Shown here: positions 1 to 7,862 of the stretch, piece after piece
How positions within the stretch are numbered: the stretch's first letter is position 1
Layout of the letters: every line of letters begins with the position of its first letter
Assembly: GCA_022574795.1 (NCBI GenBank)
Contig: JACZRJ010000003.1
Span: 1 to 14,888, forward strand
DNA length: 14,888 nt
DNA from: Patescibacteria group bacterium
GTDB lineage: Bacteria > Patescibacteriota > Andersenbacteria > UBA10190
Direction: 5' to 3'
Translations under genes and position numbers: made by a program
Notes under the pieces: model-generated
Database searches by the model: none
What the model saw: the letters and a program-made list of their open reading frames with translations, nothing else
What the model was told of the DNA's origin: nothing

Positions 1-2076
1 CACCGCCATTCTCGCTCCAGCTTTCGAATCAATCAACATCTTCACTGGCGCCTCGCCAAGTGCGCTTGCCACTCCGGTCAAACCGAAATGACTTTGCGCA
101 CTCACGCTGACGTTCGCAATTGGAATCTGGGCGATCCCGCAACACTGCTGCTGCGCTATAAGCCCAGTGACACTTCGGTCCACCTTATGAACAAGGAACC
201 CTTTCGAGCCGACGCCGGGAAGCTTGAAGACTGCTTCGATCGCTTCACCAACTGTGACATCCGGCAGATCCAGAGGTTTGAGACCTTTGGTTCGACGATT
301 CGATTCAAACGTCTTCTGGGGCATATTCGTGAGAATCTGCTCCAGGTTAAGACAAACGGGTGTTGTTTCGTTCTGATTATCCTCGACGACAACGTTGCCA
401 CTGCCATCGATTTCTCCCAGAACTTCGCAGTTGACACGTTCACGATTGCAGATCGACTGAAACAGCTCAATTTGCTCCGGCCTGATCAGAAGTCCGTATC
501 CTTCTTGGAACTCGGCGCTCCAGATTTTGAGAACGGACATCGTCTTGTCGCCAAGCACGATACCACGAATGCTAATCTTGCCGCCAAGCGGTTCAAGCAA
601 CTCCGTGAGGACGTTGCTCGGACCTCCCGCGCCTTGATCGTGAATGCTCGAGATGGGATTTGTTTCTCCCATTTCAACACAGGCTCGAATAACTCTGTTC
701 GCTCGATTCTCCATCTCTGCATTACCGCGTTGGACGGAGTTAAAATCGAGAGACTCAGTGTTCTCACCCTGCATCATGCTTGAAGCACTGCCTCCGCCGA
801 CCCCGATAGGATAAGCAGGGCCGCCGATACGCACGATGAGCATGCCAACTTCAGACGCCTCTTTCGCAATATGTCCGTCAAACAAATGACCGACGCCACC
901 ACTATAGAGGATCGGTTTGCGAGGCTCGCGCCACTCTTCGCTGACCACCTGACCGAAAGTCCTTGTGAAGCCAAGCGTGAGCGGCTCGCCAAACTGGTTC
1001 CCGTAGCTTGATACGCCATTGCTGCCCTCGATAAGAATCGAGAGCGGCGAAGCGTACTGCGACGGCTTGTCCTTGCCGATTGTCTCTCCCGGAATTTCAT
1101 AACCAGGAATAAAAAGATTGCCAACAAAGTAACCAGCGACACCAATTCCAACAATGCCACCGCGGCCGACTGCGCTGTTGTCGCGTATCCGTCCGCCTGA
1201 GCCTGTCTGAGCACCGGGGAAGGGTGCAACGAATGTCGGATGATTATGCGTTTCCGCAGTGCAGGTGATATGAACCACCTTTTCCACGATACGCATTTCC
1301 GATGGCTTTCCTGGTGTAGTCGGAAGGATCAGGCTTGTGCAAAATCCCTTAATCACACCTGCATTGTCCATGAAGGCGACGAGACTGCAGCTGTCACTGC
1401 CAAGATTTTTCAGCGGACGCTGAACAATCTCAAACAATGTCTCCTACATCGGCGTGCCATCGATAACGATCTGACCCTTGAAGTACCAATGCCGACAGTG
1501 CTCGCTATTGGCGTTACCCAGTTGGAACAGTTCGACATCGGTCGGATTCCTTTTCAAAACTTCCACAAAGAGATGCTGATAGTACTCAAGATCCCTGGCA
1601 TCCATACCAAGACCAAGAGCGCTGTTCACCTCTTCGAGAGCTACCTTTCCGCGACCCACAAGGTCGACCACTCGGACATCTTCTGGCGTAGAGCCAGTGT
1701 CAAAGTTTTCAATCCCGTTCGGATAGTGCTGCTCGGTCATCCGATCAAGACAAGTCTTGAGTATGCTGGCTGACTGGCCGTTGCCTACAACGTAGCGGCG
1801 AGTGCGTTCAATACGCGTGATCTGCTCAAGCTCCATGGCTTGGCAAATTGAGACGGCGTTCGACGAGAACGGAGTCTCGATCGATAGTCTAGGTCCAATC
1901 TCGACAACATCATCTGCTACGAAGTTTGGCTTAGTACCAGTTTCGGCTGGCTCGAACGTTTCCGCGATGAGCCATTGGAGCTGTTGAAGCTCCGACTCGG
2001 ACAGCTGGCCTGTGGCTTCAATGTAGAAACCAAGTTCTAGACCATTGCCCATCTGTCGGTAAATACGATATATCAT
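1..2076 (-). CDS. purL: Phosphoribosylformylglycinamidine synthase (large PurL), 5' part, with an internal in-frame TAG
   Basis: FGAM synthase converts FGAR, glutamine and ATP to FGAM in cytosolic purine synthesis. The frame starts at ATG 2074-2076 with a GGGAG ribosome site about 8 bases upstream and stays open for 692 codons to the window edge, except for TAG at 1444-1446 (codon 211). Before the stop come the PurS-like N-terminal domain (VEIGPRLSIETPFSSNA) and the linker motif NSEHCRHWYFKG (about 190-201). After it come AETHNHP, GSGGRIRD, NGVSSYGNQFGEP, GGPAYPIGVGGGSASS, IHDQGAGG and KVDRSVTGLIAQQQC, all expected of the large single-chain PurL and colinear with the human enzyme. The glutaminase domain would lie beyond the left edge. 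No indel is seen, so the TAG is the only defect: a recent nonsense mutation, a consensus error, or recoding. Identity is very secure; functional status is not. Confidence 0.93.
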
Positions 2077-2115
2077 GACTTCTCCCTGTATTCAGTTGGG
2101 AATGTCCAGAAAATA

Positions 2116-2134
2116 GCCAACGGCAATCCGTGGC
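2116..2134 (-). other. Small leader hairpin upstream of purL
   Basis: Read on the minus strand, GCCA-CGG / CCG-TGGC pair with a one-base bulge and an ATTG loop, followed by UAUUUUC. It lies about 40 bases before the purL start. It could be a weak terminator of upstream transcription or a leader structure. No purine-riboswitch core was recognised. Only 7 base pairs support it. Confidence 0.3.
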
Positions 2135-2295
2135 ATCATTTTTTAATACCAGAGAATACGTGTTCCAGCAATTTAATTGTCTAACAACCTATTAAGATTC
2201 TCGAGGCGAATCTACAGGGAGTACGACAAAGTTCGATTCCGATCCCCGGTAGGTAATATTATCTACAGAACCGCCAACTGAAGAGTTCACGATAC

Positions 2296-2329
2296 CAATG
2301 TCACCACCTGGACTTAGGTGGCGACATTG
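2296..2329. repeat. Long perfect-arm hairpin (13 bp plus one mismatch)
   Basis: CAATGTC (2296-2302) pairs with GACATTG (2323-2329), and CCACCT (2304-2309) pairs with AGGTGG (2316-2321). An A/C mismatch sits between the two helices and the loop is GGACTT. No poly-U tract follows on either side, so a standard intrinsic terminator is not supported. A structured RNA or the end of a small repeat is possible. Confidence 0.6.
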
Positions 2330-2411
2330 TGCTTTGTAGGGCTGTTTTGTTCTTGGTTGTCTCACCAATCACACTGGATAGGGACCGGTTGACCAGAACA
2401 AAAATAATACG

Positions 2412-2448
2412 CTCGCGGGGCTGAGTAAACGAAACACTACGCTCAGTG
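2412..2448. repeat. 37-bp direct repeat, copy 1
   Basis: This segment is identical over 37 bases to 12676-12712. It contains CTGAG...CTCAG arms (5 bp, 16-base spacing), and its last 18 bases, GAAACACTACGCTCAGTG, recur at 2463-2480. It is non-coding here. Confidence 0.75.
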
Positions 2449-2462
2449 CTGAAGCCGCAGCG

Positions 2463-2480
2463 GAAACACTACGCTCAGTG
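2463..2480. repeat. 18-base partial copy of the 37-bp repeat
   Basis: GAAACACTACGCTCAGTG repeats the 3' half of the neighbouring 37-bp unit in direct orientation after a 14-base spacer. Confidence 0.7.
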
Positions 2481-2492
2481 TCCGGACGCCTG

Positions 2493-2522
2493 CCATCCAT
2501 AGCTCCTCAGAGCGAAGGATGG
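2493..2522. repeat. Two-tier hairpin
   Basis: Outer arms are CCATCC (2493-2498) and GGATGG (2517-2522). Inner arms are GCTC (2502-2505) and GAGC (2510-2513) around a CTCA loop, with a 3x3 internal loop between. It sits inside the inserted part of the long repeat block that has a shorter counterpart at 7425-7523. Confidence 0.5.
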
Positions 2523-2650
2523 ACTTCCGAACCAGAATTAGGGAGTATCAGAAGGAAATTTGGGTAGAATAAGTTACCCCACAGGGCTACTCACTATTGT
2601 TTGGTGCATGTACTTGTTGAACTTACGCAATCATGCCAATAACCCACCAA

Positions 2651-2665
2651 AAAGTAGCTTACTTT
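2651..2665 (-). terminator. Weak terminator-like hairpin after the 39-residue gene
   Basis: AAAGTA and TACTTT form a 6-bp, 3-base-loop hairpin just downstream of the stop at 2681-2683 on the minus strand, followed by a short U run. The stem is AT-rich, so strength is doubtful. Confidence 0.3.
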
Positions 2666-2680
2666 AAAAACGGAAAAACT

Positions 2681-2800
2681 TTATTTACCTTTTTTGTTAG
2701 CTTTTTCCTCAAGCATAAGTCGCTTGATTTCAAGCCGCTTTGCGGTTTTGTGGGAGCGTGATTTCCTCTTATTTCCAACTCCAGTACGTCTTTTTGCCAT
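2681..2800 (-). CDS. Small highly basic protein (39 aa), unknown
   Basis: This short frame begins with ATG (2798-2800) and ends with TAA. An AGGA ribosome site lies about 9 bases upstream. The product begins MAKRRTGVGNKRKSRSHKTA and continues with a basic helical tail ending NKKGK, so almost half its residues are Lys or Arg. Such composition fits an RNA- or ribosome-binding peptide, but no family is recognised and no function is assigned. It stands alone between repeat blocks and is followed by a weak hairpin. The clean start, ribosome site and non-random composition argue for a real gene; its length leaves doubt. Confidence 0.55.
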   Translation of the reverse strand: MAKRRTGVGNKRKSRSHKTAKRLEIKRLMLEEKANKKGK

Positions 2801-2870
2801 ACATTAATATCCTATGAAAAAGAATGATTCGCTCCATATACCTTAACAGATTACAGCTTGTTTTGTCTGC

Positions 2871-2990
2871 TCCACCTATTTGGACATGTTTAGAACTTTG
2901 GCTTGGAGGAAAATTGAGCAACAGCTATTGGACCATACCAAACCTCCAACCAATCTAGATTCTATATTCACAAAGCCAACACCATTTTGA
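2871..2990 (+). pseudogene. Relic of a recombinase 3' end, copy 1
   Basis: The stretch contains TTGGACATGTTTAGAACT (2880-2897), identical to part of the serine recombinase fragment gene at 9354-9371. In the matching frame it reads LDMFRTLAWRKIEQQLLD, against LLDMFRTINWVKIEQELLRF in that gene, and continues to TGA at 2988-2990. Upstream the frame hits a stop at 2844-2846 and shows no other recombinase sequence. It is a stranded C-terminal tail rather than an expressed gene. Confidence 0.6.
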
Positions 2991-3056
2991 ATAACAGACG
3001 GTGCCCATTAAATCCAAACACCCAATTTTTGAATCGCCCTACCTATGAACTCACAA

Positions 3057-3812
3057 TCAAGTTATTCCGCTAACGACCTGCACCTCCACTTGCCTTACAA
3101 TATGACCATCAATTCTATTCTCAAGTATGTGCCTCTTCATTAAATCTAATGCCTCTTTTTCCTTCTCCTTTGGCACTTCATTCCATACGCCGGCAGATTG
3201 AATATGTATCAGCGCATTCTCGAGTGAGAATTCTTCATCGTTTCTAATAACAAACTTTCGAACATTCGAAAAACCTGCCGCTTTTATTATCTGCTTTGGC
3301 TCATAATTGCGCTTGGGATGCGACAATGATCGATTAAGTAGCCGTTCAAGCTTCTTCCCAAAATCCATCCTGTATCCGCCAACATCGTTATTGTTGACCA
3401 CAAAGAAGATACCACCATCAACTAATACTCGCCGAATTTCCCGCAAGGAATGCTCATCCCGAAACCAATGGAACGCACTAAATGCAGTAACGGCGTCATA
3501 CTCACCAGCATCAAAAGGGAGTTTATCGGCCCTGGCAACTACATAATCTATATTTTCTTCTGGAAGTTCCTTCGCCTTCTCCAGCATATTTCCATCAACA
3601 TCGCCGCCAATGACGTGAACGTCCTTCCTTGCCGCTAGTTGTCGAGTCGAAATACCGGTCCCGCACCCCAAATCGAGAATCTTGGCACCTGACTCGGACA
3701 ACAGCTGCCAAAAATGATCGAGAACTTCCGGCGGAGCCCCTCGCCGCACTGCCACATACGCGTCTCGCACCTGGCCAAAATTACCCGTCTGCATATTCAC
3801 ATAATACCCCAC
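3057..3812 (-). CDS. Class I SAM-dependent methyltransferase
   Basis: This is a 251-residue cytosolic protein with a Rossmann methyltransferase fold (Methyltransf_11-like). Motif I, ILDLGCGTGIS, is at 45-55. The acidic end of strand 2 is GGDVD (69-73), LPF is at 98-100 and AFHWF at 113-117, a combination seen in UbiE/trans-aconitate-type small-molecule methyltransferases. The substrate cannot be told. The start is uncertain: the outermost start is GTG at 3810-3812, but AAGGTGGGG lies just over it, so GTG 3798-3800 or ATG 3792-3794 fit the ribosome site better. It follows the UPF0182 gene on the same strand after about 62 bases that include a large palindrome, so co-transcription is possible but interrupted. 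The stop is TGA. Confidence 0.88.
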   Translation of the reverse strand: MGYYVNMQTGNFGQVRDAYVAVRRGAPPEVLDHFWQLLSESGAKILDLGCGTGISTRQLAARKDVHVIGGDVDGNMLEKAKELPEENIDYVVARADKLPFDAGEYDAVTAFSAFHWFRDEHSLREIRRVLVDGGIFFVVNNNDVGGYRMDFGKKLERLLNRSLSHPKRNYEPKQIIKAAGFSNVRKFVIRNDEEFSLENALIHIQSAGVWNEVPKEKEKEALDLMKRHILENRIDGHIVRQVEVQVVSGIT

Positions 3813-3819
3813 CTTTACC

Positions 3820-3854
3820 CCTGCCTACCGATAAGTAGGCGCCTACTAGGCAGG
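3820..3854. repeat. Nested palindrome between the UPF0182 and methyltransferase genes
   Basis: CCTGCCTA (3820-3827) and TAGGCAGG (3847-3854) are inverted, and the right arm abuts a perfect 14-base palindrome, AGTAGGCGCCTACT (3834-3847). The arms can therefore adopt competing folds. No U-tract follows in the direction of transcription, so it is not a typical terminator. It could be an operator, a processing site or a small repeat. Confidence 0.6.
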
Positions 3855-3874
3855 CACTCTAAAGTTTATAAGAC

Positions 3875-6646
3875 TTACTCTCTTTCTAACACTTCCCCCA
3901 ACTTACTAATCTCATCGCCGTACAGCGCCCAGTTGCCGCTGCGTTGGGCTTGCATCGCCCGGTTAAATAATTCTTTAGCTTGCTGGATGGCGGGCCCCGT
4001 CGGCACTCCTTCAATTCCCGGCAATCCAGCCTCGTCGGTTTGTTCCGCTGCTTGACTGCCACCAAATACCTTGTTTAGCGCCAAATCCAACGTTTCCGCC
4101 ATGGCAATGCGGTTTTCATAAGCCACAATTACACGTTTCAACTCCGGTATTTTACCGCCTTCGGCCTGCAGGTAAATCGGCTGGACATAAATGAGCGATT
4201 CTTCAATCGGAATCACCAGTAAATTACCCCTGATAACTTCCGAACCTCGCTGATCCCAAAGCGAAATCTGACGAGATATATCCGCATCCTGATTAATACG
4301 ATTGTTGATCTGCGTCGGACCAAAGACCAGTTTTTGCTTGGGGAACCGATACACCACCAGCTGCCCCAATAAATCTCCGTCATTCCGCGCCACCATCCAG
4401 GCCGCTAAATTATCTTTGCCGCGCGGTGTAAATGGAATCATTAAGATAAACTCCTCCCTCTCTTCCCCCGGCAATTTCATAATCATGTGTCTCATCATTG
4501 GGTCTGCCTGAGCACCGCTCGTCACCCTCGGAATCTGCCATTGGTCTTCTTTATTGTAAAAAACCTGTGTTTCGTCCATGTGGTAAGTAGCGTACAGATT
4601 AGTTTGATAGGTGAATAAATCCTCCGGATATCTGATATGCGATCGTATATCATCACTCATTTCCTCACCCGACAAAAATAAGTCCTTAAAAATGTTGGCG
4701 TATACCTGTATTATTGGATCTTCTTTATCTACCACATAGAATGTCATTGAGCCGTCATAGGCATCGATTACTACTTTGACCGAATTTCTGATGTAATTAA
4801 TTCTTCGACCCGCCAGCGGACTGAACACATCACTCACCATCTCAGCGTACGGGTAGCGGTTCGACGTGGTGTACGCATCATATATCCATTTCAGCCGCCC
4901 ATCTTGTGTCACCACGATATACGGGTCTTTATCTAAACTCAAAAATGGCACTACCCGTTGTACCCTCTCCTCGATATTGCGATAAAACATGATCCTGGAT
5001 TCCGCTGTGATGTCGCCAGACAACAGCAATTTCAGTGATTTAAATCTCAGCGCAAACAGCGCTTTACGGAACAAGGAGTTAACTGGCACTCCTCCGCTGC
5101 CACTATAGTTCACATAGACATTGCCCTCACCCGAGGGATAATCAAACTCCTGGGTTTTAGTATTGACCACCACCCAGTCGCTGGCCTGCTCACCGTAGTA
5201 TATTTCCGGCCGGTGTACCGCCAGTGCTTCGATGTCGGAAGCTGGCGGCAAATCTTTCAAGAATAACACGGGCAATCCTTCCGGCGTCACTTCGTTAACA
5301 GGACTCAAGGTCAACCCATAGCCATGAGTAAATGTTAGGCGTTCATTGATAAACGTACGCTGAGGAAGACTAGTAGAATCAAGCTCCCGGGGAGCCAACA
5401 ACACTTGCCGGTAGTCGCCATTCAGCCGGTACCGATCGTTGTCAATGGAGCCAAAATCATAGTAGGTTCGAATCTCCTGCAACTGACTAAACGTGTTCAG
5501 CAGAGGCTCGCGGTCCCACAATCTCACGTTTTTAATGGTCGAACGGTTATTGTCGATATCAGCCATAGTCAAAGCTGCCTCGCCAGTCAAATTGCGCTCT
5601 GTCACATTGTCCAAGGCAAAGGCCTTTTTCGTCGCCTCAATGTTGCGTTTGATATAGGGAGTCTCCTTCACCAGCTCATTCGGCAACACCACGAATCGTT
5701 GCAGAAAAGTTGGATAAATCCAGCCCCCTAAAATAGTCACCACAAAATAGATACCAACCGCCAGACCAATAAATCGTCTGCTCGGCCTGAAGATATTCAC
5801 CACCGTCAATCCGGCCGCTACCACAGCCACAAACATCAAAATCTTGTAATATGGCAGCAGCGCATTTATATCGGCAAAGCTGGCTCCGGTAAATGTCCCG
5901 GTGACACTATAGAGCAAGGACGGCATTCTAATGAAATATATTCTCGCCGCCATGAAGACAAAAAACCCAGCCGCCAAAATTGACAGATGAACATTGGCCT
6001 CTTTATCAATATGCAAAAACTTTAATGCCTTCACCCCCCGAGCCGTCAGTGGCAGTACTACGGCACCCCGTAAGACGTAACTTATCACCACACCTATCAA
6101 AGTCAGCAGCACCAGCCATAAACCAAGCCCAATTAAAAATTGAATCAGCGGCAATTCAAACACATAAAACGACAAGTCGCGGCCAAAAATCGGATCAACC
6201 GAGTTAAACTCCACTGCGTTCACATACTTGAGAACAATCTCCCAACTGCCAGCTCCCGCCAAGCCGATTAATAATCCAAACACTAACGAAACAAGCAAAA
6301 TAATTTTAGGCACGTATTGTTCTACCTCTACCAATTTCACCTCGCCCCCTCCGCCCATCAGCTCACCTCGCTGCAGTCTCGGCGCAACGGACATGCGAAT
6401 AGTCATCGGCTTGGTCGCCAACTTTCCGGCCAACCAAAGATTGCCGTAGATCATAATGAAGCTTACCAAGCCGACCGCCAAGCCCCATAAAACCTGCGTA
6501 CCGAGAATGGTGAAGAATATACTGCTGAAGCCTATTTCCTTAAACCAGAACCAGTCAGTCAACTGCCGAAATAGCCCGAACAGTGCACTAACGACCAACA
6601 ATACCAATCCACCAACGATGTAGACAATGTAACGCTTCGACAACAT
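3875..6646 (-). CDS. UPF0182 family large membrane protein
   Basis: This is a 923-residue protein of the UPF0182 family, whose function is not established. Seven hydrophobic segments occupy roughly the first 315 residues, starting with IVYIVGGLVLLVVSALFGLF. A long soluble, probably extracytoplasmic, region follows with family-typical strings such as YGLTLSPVNEV, RIMFYRNIEERVQRVVPFL and VIPIEESLIYVQPIYLQAE. The C-terminus is a helical tail (KELFNRAMQAQRSGNWALYGDEISKL is within it). Length and layout match the family, and the gene is intact. I chose ATG 6644-6646 over an upstream in-frame TTG (6665-6667) because the family begins just before the first membrane segment. AGGG lies only 3 bases before the ATG, and a promoter-like pair sits immediately upstream, so the transcript may be nearly leaderless. 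The stop is TAA. Confidence 0.93.
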   Translation of the reverse strand: MLSKRYIVYIVGGLVLLVVSALFGLFRQLTDWFWFKEIGFSSIFFTILGTQVLWGLAVGLVSFIMIYGNLWLAGKLATKPMTIRMSVAPRLQRGELMGGGGEVKLVEVEQYVPKIILLVSLVFGLLIGLAGAGSWEIVLKYVNAVEFNSVDPIFGRDLSFYVFELPLIQFLIGLGLWLVLLTLIGVVISYVLRGAVVLPLTARGVKALKFLHIDKEANVHLSILAAGFFVFMAARIYFIRMPSLLYSVTGTFTGASFADINALLPYYKILMFVAVVAAGLTVVNIFRPSRRFIGLAVGIYFVVTILGGWIYPTFLQRFVVLPNELVKETPYIKRNIEATKKAFALDNVTERNLTGEAALTMADIDNNRSTIKNVRLWDREPLLNTFSQLQEIRTYYDFGSIDNDRYRLNGDYRQVLLAPRELDSTSLPQRTFINERLTFTHGYGLTLSPVNEVTPEGLPVLFLKDLPPASDIEALAVHRPEIYYGEQASDWVVVNTKTQEFDYPSGEGNVYVNYSGSGGVPVNSLFRKALFALRFKSLKLLLSGDITAESRIMFYRNIEERVQRVVPFLSLDKDPYIVVTQDGRLKWIYDAYTTSNRYPYAEMVSDVFSPLAGRRINYIRNSVKVVIDAYDGSMTFYVVDKEDPIIQVYANIFKDLFLSGEEMSDDIRSHIRYPEDLFTYQTNLYATYHMDETQVFYNKEDQWQIPRVTSGAQADPMMRHMIMKLPGEEREEFILMIPFTPRGKDNLAAWMVARNDGDLLGQLVVYRFPKQKLVFGPTQINNRINQDADISRQISLWDQRGSEVIRGNLLVIPIEESLIYVQPIYLQAEGGKIPELKRVIVAYENRIAMAETLDLALNKVFGGSQAAEQTDEAGLPGIEGVPTGPAIQQAKELFNRAMQAQRSGNWALYGDEISKLGEVLERE

Positions 6647-6652
6647 ACACCC

Positions 6653-6681
6653 TGCATAATCGTTCAAGCTAAGTCTGTCAA
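6653..6681 (-). promoter_or_regulatory. Possible promoter of the UPF0182 gene, near-leaderless
   Basis: On the minus strand TTGACA (6676-6681) is a perfect -35. After 17 bases comes TATGCA (6653-6658), a weak -10. Initiation about 7 bases later would fall at or next to the start codon at 6646. Only the -35 is a strong match. Confidence 0.35.
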
Positions 6682-6727
6682 GACCACCCCTAATCCGATA
6701 TCAAAGTGATCTTCCGGCTGACCCTCT

Positions 6728-6985
6728 TTAAATTCGGCGTCGTCGTTTCGCCACTATGCGGTAGGCAATCTCAGCGCAAGAGGCTACGCCCGGAATATGC
6801 TGGTAGCACCACAGCACCCAACATCACTGGCCCGCTAAGGCCCAGACCCTTAAAACCGCACCAGCGCCGCGCCACATTCTGCCATCCGGCATAAACAAAT
6901 GAATAGCTTGCTCACAAGCAACACCTTGCTCATAAAACCGTACCAACACCCGACGTTAAACAATCATCCGACACGGCTCGCCACC
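6728..6985 (-). pseudogene. Decayed DCC (DUF393) thiol-disulfide oxidoreductase, C-terminal half
   Basis: The minus-strand frame ending at TAA 6728-6730 reads EQAIHLFMPDGRMWRGAGAV then LRVWALAG, an in-frame TGA (6824-6826), and CWVLWCYQHIPGVASCAEIA then YRIVAKRRRRI. This matches the DUF393/DCC C-terminal pattern (dG...GA.AVLR.LAL, W.Y...PGVA...E..YR.VA..R). Upstream, a stop at 6956-6958 closes this frame, while SDDCLTS continues the family pattern in another frame, so a frameshift near 6950 is likely. The N-terminal CxxC half is missing; the 6990-7113 repeats lie there instead. This is a pseudogene by at least two lesions and a truncation. The family call rests on pattern memory. Confidence 0.5.
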
Positions 6986-6992
6986 TGGGTTT

Positions 6993-7113
6993 CGAACCAA
7001 AAATGAGACACCTGGGCGGATAATTCGAGGGTTTTGAGGGGTGTTTGGGACGGTGTTTAGAACCGAAAATGAGACACTTTGAGACACTATAAAAGGGGAT
7101 TTTGTGTCTCATT
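6993..7113. repeat. Cluster of TGAGACAC repeats with an inverted copy
   Basis: GAACC(A/G)AAAATGAGACAC occurs at 6994-7011 and 7060-7077, a short TTGAGACAC at 7079-7087, and the inverse GTGTCTCATT at 7104-7113. CACCTGGG also occurs twice (6982-6988 region and 7010-7017). The arrangement resembles leftover transposon ends between two truncated genes. No transposase is present. Confidence 0.55.
7068..7113 (-). terminator. Possible terminator after the zinc-ribbon gene
   Basis: On the minus strand, just past the stop at 7120-7122, AATGAGACAC pairs with GTGTCTCATT (10 bp, 26-base spacing; a shorter-loop alternative pairs TGAGACAC with the nearer GTGTCTCA copy), and the stem runs into TTTTC. It may be repeat debris serving as a terminator. 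Confidence 0.35.
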
Positions 7114-7119
7114 CTAGAA

Positions 7120-7341
7120 TTAACCGAACTGAACCCGCACGGCTTTGGCATTAGCGATAGCCTTTGTTTCAACTTCAGCAATTGATTTTGCAGCAGCCTC
7201 TGCGGCCTTCTTTTCAAATTGCTTAAGTTCAACAGCATGCTTCGCATGCTCGGCAGCCAAAACAGTTTTTTCAATATCTTTAGTTAATGCTTCACTTCGC
7301 TCAATTTCCTCCCCGCATTTTGTACACCTAATTATCGTCAT
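7120..7341 (-). CDS. Truncated DUF2130-like zinc-ribbon/coiled-coil protein
   Basis: The product has 73 residues. It starts MTIIRCTKCGEEIERSEALT, a CxxCG half zinc ribbon followed by a sEAL motif, and then turns into a charged, alanine-rich coiled coil (about 20-68). This resembles the N-terminus of DUF2130 proteins, which are normally several hundred residues long, so I read this as a 5' fragment closed by TAA at 7120-7122 where the TGAGACAC repeats begin. The start is ATG 7339-7341, chosen because AAAGGTGAG lies about 9 bases upstream; a farther TTG (7369-7371) lies upstream of the ribosome site and is not used. It may still be translated. The family call is tentative. Confidence 0.55.
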   Translation of the reverse strand: MTIIRCTKCGEEIERSEALTKDIEKTVLAAEHAKHAVELKQFEKKAAEAAAKSIAEVETKAIANAKAVRVQFG

Positions 7342-7862
7342 AGATATTTTCTCACCTTTACTTAAAAGCAAAATAGAGAAATATTTTTAGCGATCGTTTC
7401 TTAGATTCATGCTTGGGCATATAGAGACCGGTTGGTTAGAACCAAATTCACCTGCTCGCAGGGTCGTACGACTACCGAACCAGGATTGGGAAGTATGAGA
7501 AGGATATGAGAAGGAGATTTGGCATCATGATTTACATTTAGGCAATATTTATAATATATAGTCAACTCTGAACTCAGCCATAAAAAGTTTGCATAATACA
7601 CTAATTCATGACATAATATACAGGCATTACATTTGATACTATAAAGGTATCCAACACGTCATTTCATGCCATTTGTAGACAAGACATTGTGACGCGATAA
7701 CTCCTCAGTTTTCTTAGTGCCGCTTAACGATGCTTTTGGTATCAACTATATTTCCAACATGCCAGCCTGACAATCTAGTCGGCTTTTGGTTTCGTCGGCC
7801 TATGCACGCCACATTAAAACAAAATCGTATAGTGAATATCTCGAATTTTTAATTCAAATAAT
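7342..7862. other. AT-rich intergenic stretch with a repeat copy
   Basis: No gene is supported. 7425-7523 resembles the outer parts of the block at about 2381-2562 (shared ACCGGTTG, GCTCGC and CCGAACCAG...AGTAT.AGAAGGA segments). Within it, ATGAGAAGGA is tandemly duplicated (7495-7504 and 7506-7515). The rest, up to the glycosyltransferase, is AT-rich with no clear promoter or RNA gene. Confidence 0.5.

Larger units (their letters stand above)
2077..2680. other. Repeat-rich intergenic region upstream of purL
   Basis: No convincing ORF is seen. The stretch holds a strong hairpin (2296-2329), a block from about 2381 to 2562 whose two ends resemble 7425-7523, an 18-base motif in two direct copies (2431-2448, 2463-2480), and a further hairpin (2493-2522). 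It looks like an accumulation of repeat or mobile-element debris. A T-arm-like string near 2232-2242 does not fold into a tRNA. Confidence 0.55.

Noticed and set aside
774..1229. Hydrophobic 151-residue ORF on the minus strand
   Set aside because: It overlaps the true purL frame, which is colinear with PurL motifs here; the hydrophobicity is a frame artefact.
88..1773. Long plus-strand ORFs across the left end
   Set aside because: They are antisense shadows of purL with no recognisable domains or ribosome sites.
2225..2260. T-arm-like GTTCGATTCC string suggesting a tRNA
   Set aside because: The flanking bases do not form a T stem, and no anticodon or acceptor arms could be found.
6824..6826. 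TGA read as glycine or tryptophan (alternative code)
   Set aside because: Other genes here end naturally at TGA (methyltransferase, 128-residue gene), and the gene concerned is already truncated and shifted, so decay is the simpler reading.
6930..7274. 114-residue minus-strand ORF across the TGAGACAC repeats
   Set aside because: It is out of frame with the zinc-ribbon gene, which has the ribosome site; its later half only reads through repeats, although SDDCLTS in it may belong to the DUF393 relic.
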